From assembly GCA_015661935.1 (NCBI GenBank), contig DQVD01000132.1, positions 1 through 8,788 on the forward strand: a stretch of DNA of 8,788 nt. Direction: 5' to 3'. Positions 7,715 through 8,788 of the stretch are shown piece after piece. The translations under genes and the position numbers were made by a program. Each line of letters opens with the position of its first letter. The stretch's first letter is position 1. The notes under the pieces were generated by a model. The model was not told the origin of the DNA, ran no database searches, and saw only the letters and a list, made by a program, of their open reading frames with translations. This DNA is from Desulfocapsa sulfexigens. GTDB taxonomy: Bacteria; Desulfobacterota; Desulfobulbia; Desulfobulbales; Desulfocapsaceae.

Positions 7715-8443
7715 TTATTTTTTTGTAAATGACATAAAGTTAACAATCAATTTCCTGAATACCTTCCTGTTGGTCTCGAGGAGCTTCTCTGCCTGATCCA
7801 AAAATAATTCCCCGGGATTTTCTTCAGGCAACTGCTCTTTCACGTAATCAGGAACGTTTTTTACCCACCTGGACACATCATCAGGGTGAGCGATATGGTT
7901 GTTACATCGCATAGCGATGATATGGGGGCACCCTTTTATTGTAAATGCCTCCACAACACATTCACGTGAAGTTGCAAGCAGAAGACAGTTCTGCGGTACA
8001 GGTGTGAGCATGGGCGGATTATACCATTGTAAAAGTGAAATGTTTGGCGGTATTCCATTAAACAGCGGATGCTCCCTTCCGTCATGGGTAAGATAACCTT
8101 CAATAAATCCTGCACTGTTCATAAAATCAGGGGTCACTGTGGCTCCAAATGCCTCTGCCAGAAGCTGGTACCCTGACCCAAAACCCAGGAAAGGCTTATT
8201 GAGAGCCAGCCAGTCCCGTAAAAATTGCTTCTCCATTTGAAGGGCGTGAATATGTTCACCCAAATTTCCATTTGCCGGGTAACCTGGCAATATCAGTGCA
8301 TCAAAATCGGAACAATCAGGTAGACTTTCTCCTGAGTTTTCAACTGTGTATATTTCAACTGAGAATTGACCTGCCAGATTACTTAAAAAGTTTCCTGCAT
8401 TTTGCCACTTCCCATGTTGTAAAACAAGAAGCCTGCTCTTCAT
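7715..8443 (-). CDS. Class I glutamine amidotransferase-like protein, catalytic residues lost
   Basis: A 242-residue protein with the fold pattern of the GMP-synthase-like GATase-1 family: an early strand LLVLQHG, LILPGYPANGN (50-60) and the nucleophile-elbow segment FLGFGSGYQLLAEAFGA (85-101). In active members that segment reads G-x-C-x-G-H-Q. Here the catalytic Cys is G89 and the His after the glycine is Y92. The usual C-terminal QFHPE, which supplies the His-Glu of the triad, is replaced by a segment around residues 178-183 (MRCNNH). Glutaminase activity is therefore not expected; the protein may be a ligand-binding or regulatory relative. The frame is intact with no stops, so it is not a decayed pseudogene. 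A purine-rich run (AAGGAAAAGGA) lies upstream of the ATG but rather far away. It is first in the run leading to nifV. Confidence 0.85.
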   Translation of the reverse strand: MKSRLLVLQHGKWQNAGNFLSNLAGQFSVEIYTVENSGESLPDCSDFDALILPGYPANGNLGEHIHALQMEKQFLRDWLALNKPFLGFGSGYQLLAEAFGATVTPDFMNSAGFIEGYLTHDGREHPLFNGIPPNISLLQWYNPPMLTPVPQNCLLLATSRECVVEAFTIKGCPHIIAMRCNNHIAHPDDVSRWVKNVPDYVKEQLPEENPGELFLDQAEKLLETNRKVFRKLIVNFMSFTKK

Positions 8444-8483
8444 AGTACAGTTTATTTTTTCCTTTTCCTTTTATAAGTGGCCG

Positions 8484-8498
8484 GCAGATTGAACACCA
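8484..8498 (-). promoter_or_regulatory. Weak sigma-54-like site before the amidotransferase-like gene
   Basis: The minus strand reads TGGTGT-TCAAT-CTGC, with the essential GG-N10-GC spacing exact, but the -24 half matches only TGG of TGGCAC. The implied start near 8472 would give a leader of about 30 bases. A TGT-N10-ACC (one base off the NifA site) lies about 100 bp upstream at 8592-8607. Together they suggest, but do not show, NifA control of the nifV cluster. Confidence 0.25.
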
Positions 8499-8674
8499 TT
8501 GTTTTATCCACTATCCGGTTTCCTGCAGCAACTCACATTACAAGTTTCAGGCCATTTTGTTATAAACTCGTAAATTAAGGAAATAATACTGTGTAGCCTT
8601 GTGTACCAACAACAATCCCCATCTTTTTTTTCTTATCCATTATCCCCTACCCAAACGCCAACGCACACCTAATT

Positions 8675-8716
8675 ACATATTTGTGCAACTAGCAATAACA
8701 ACCTAACATATTTGTG
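8675..8716 (+). repeat. Pair of 11-bp direct repeats, 31 bp apart
   Basis: ACATATTTGTG occurs at 8675-8685 and again at 8706-8716. A CCTA lies just before each copy (3 bases away in the first, partly overlapping the second). The 31-bp period is close to three helical turns, so both copies would face the same side of the DNA, as expected of paired sites for one regulator. Confidence 0.5.
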
Positions 8717-8788
8717 ATACTTGCGCTTTTCGCAACAGTCTTTATCTTCCTTAAAGCCATGCAACCTGCTTACTTCACACGCTATTTA

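Larger units (their letters stand above)
8444..8788. other. Non-coding region upstream of the nifV cluster
   Basis: No open frame or RNA gene is supported on either strand. The region is AT-rich. It holds a weak sigma-54-like site close to the first gene, a near-match to a NifA site (TGT-N10-ACC, 8592-8607), a direct repeat pair (8675-8716) and a small TTGCG/CGCAA hairpin (8721-8735). It probably carries the promoter of the minus-strand cluster and perhaps the start of a divergent unit beyond the edge. Confidence 0.5.

Overview
The window holds part of a nitrogen-fixation (nif) region. It reads as an anaerobic bacterium of moderate GC, most likely a Desulfobacterota (deltaproteobacterial) relative; that placement is an inference. 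Three things support it: the order nifH-nifI1-nifI2-nifD, with two PII-like genes between nifH and nifD as in anaerobic diazotrophs and methanogens; a NifD of the same clade (FeMo-cofactor cysteine in an MCHRSVNY context); and a bacterial NifA with sigma-54-type control next to it.

Layout: (1) 1-2876, minus strand: nifH, nifI1, nifI2 and the first 392 codons of nifD, which runs off the left edge. nifI1 and nifI2 overlap by 4 bases. (2) 2877-3356: a 480-bp divergent control region. It contains a near-consensus -24/-12 promoter for nifH, a perfect NifA upstream activator site (TGT-N10-ACA) about 100 bp further upstream, several overlapping dyads, and a plausible sigma-70-type promoter for nifA. 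(3) 3357-4970, plus strand: nifA (GAF, AAA+ and Fis-type HTH domains). (4) 4971-5185: a convergent gap dominated by an 83-nt near-perfect palindrome. (5) 5186-8443, minus strand: a three-gene run made of a glutamine-amidotransferase-like protein that has lost its catalytic residues, an unrecognised 436-residue protein with a weak RelA/SpoT-like C-terminal pattern, and nifV (homocitrate synthase). (6) 8444-8788: non-coding upstream region with a weak sigma-54-like site and a pair of 31-bp-spaced direct repeats.

Working model: NifA with sigma-54 turns on nifHI1I2D from the divergent region. NifI1/NifI2 would switch the enzyme off after translation when fixed nitrogen is available. NifV supplies homocitrate for FeMo-cofactor. 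The two proteins encoded upstream of nifV are the least explained part of the window. They may be regulatory, since one looks like a dead amidotransferase and the other like a degenerate alarmone-synthetase fold, but their link to nitrogen fixation rests on gene order alone.
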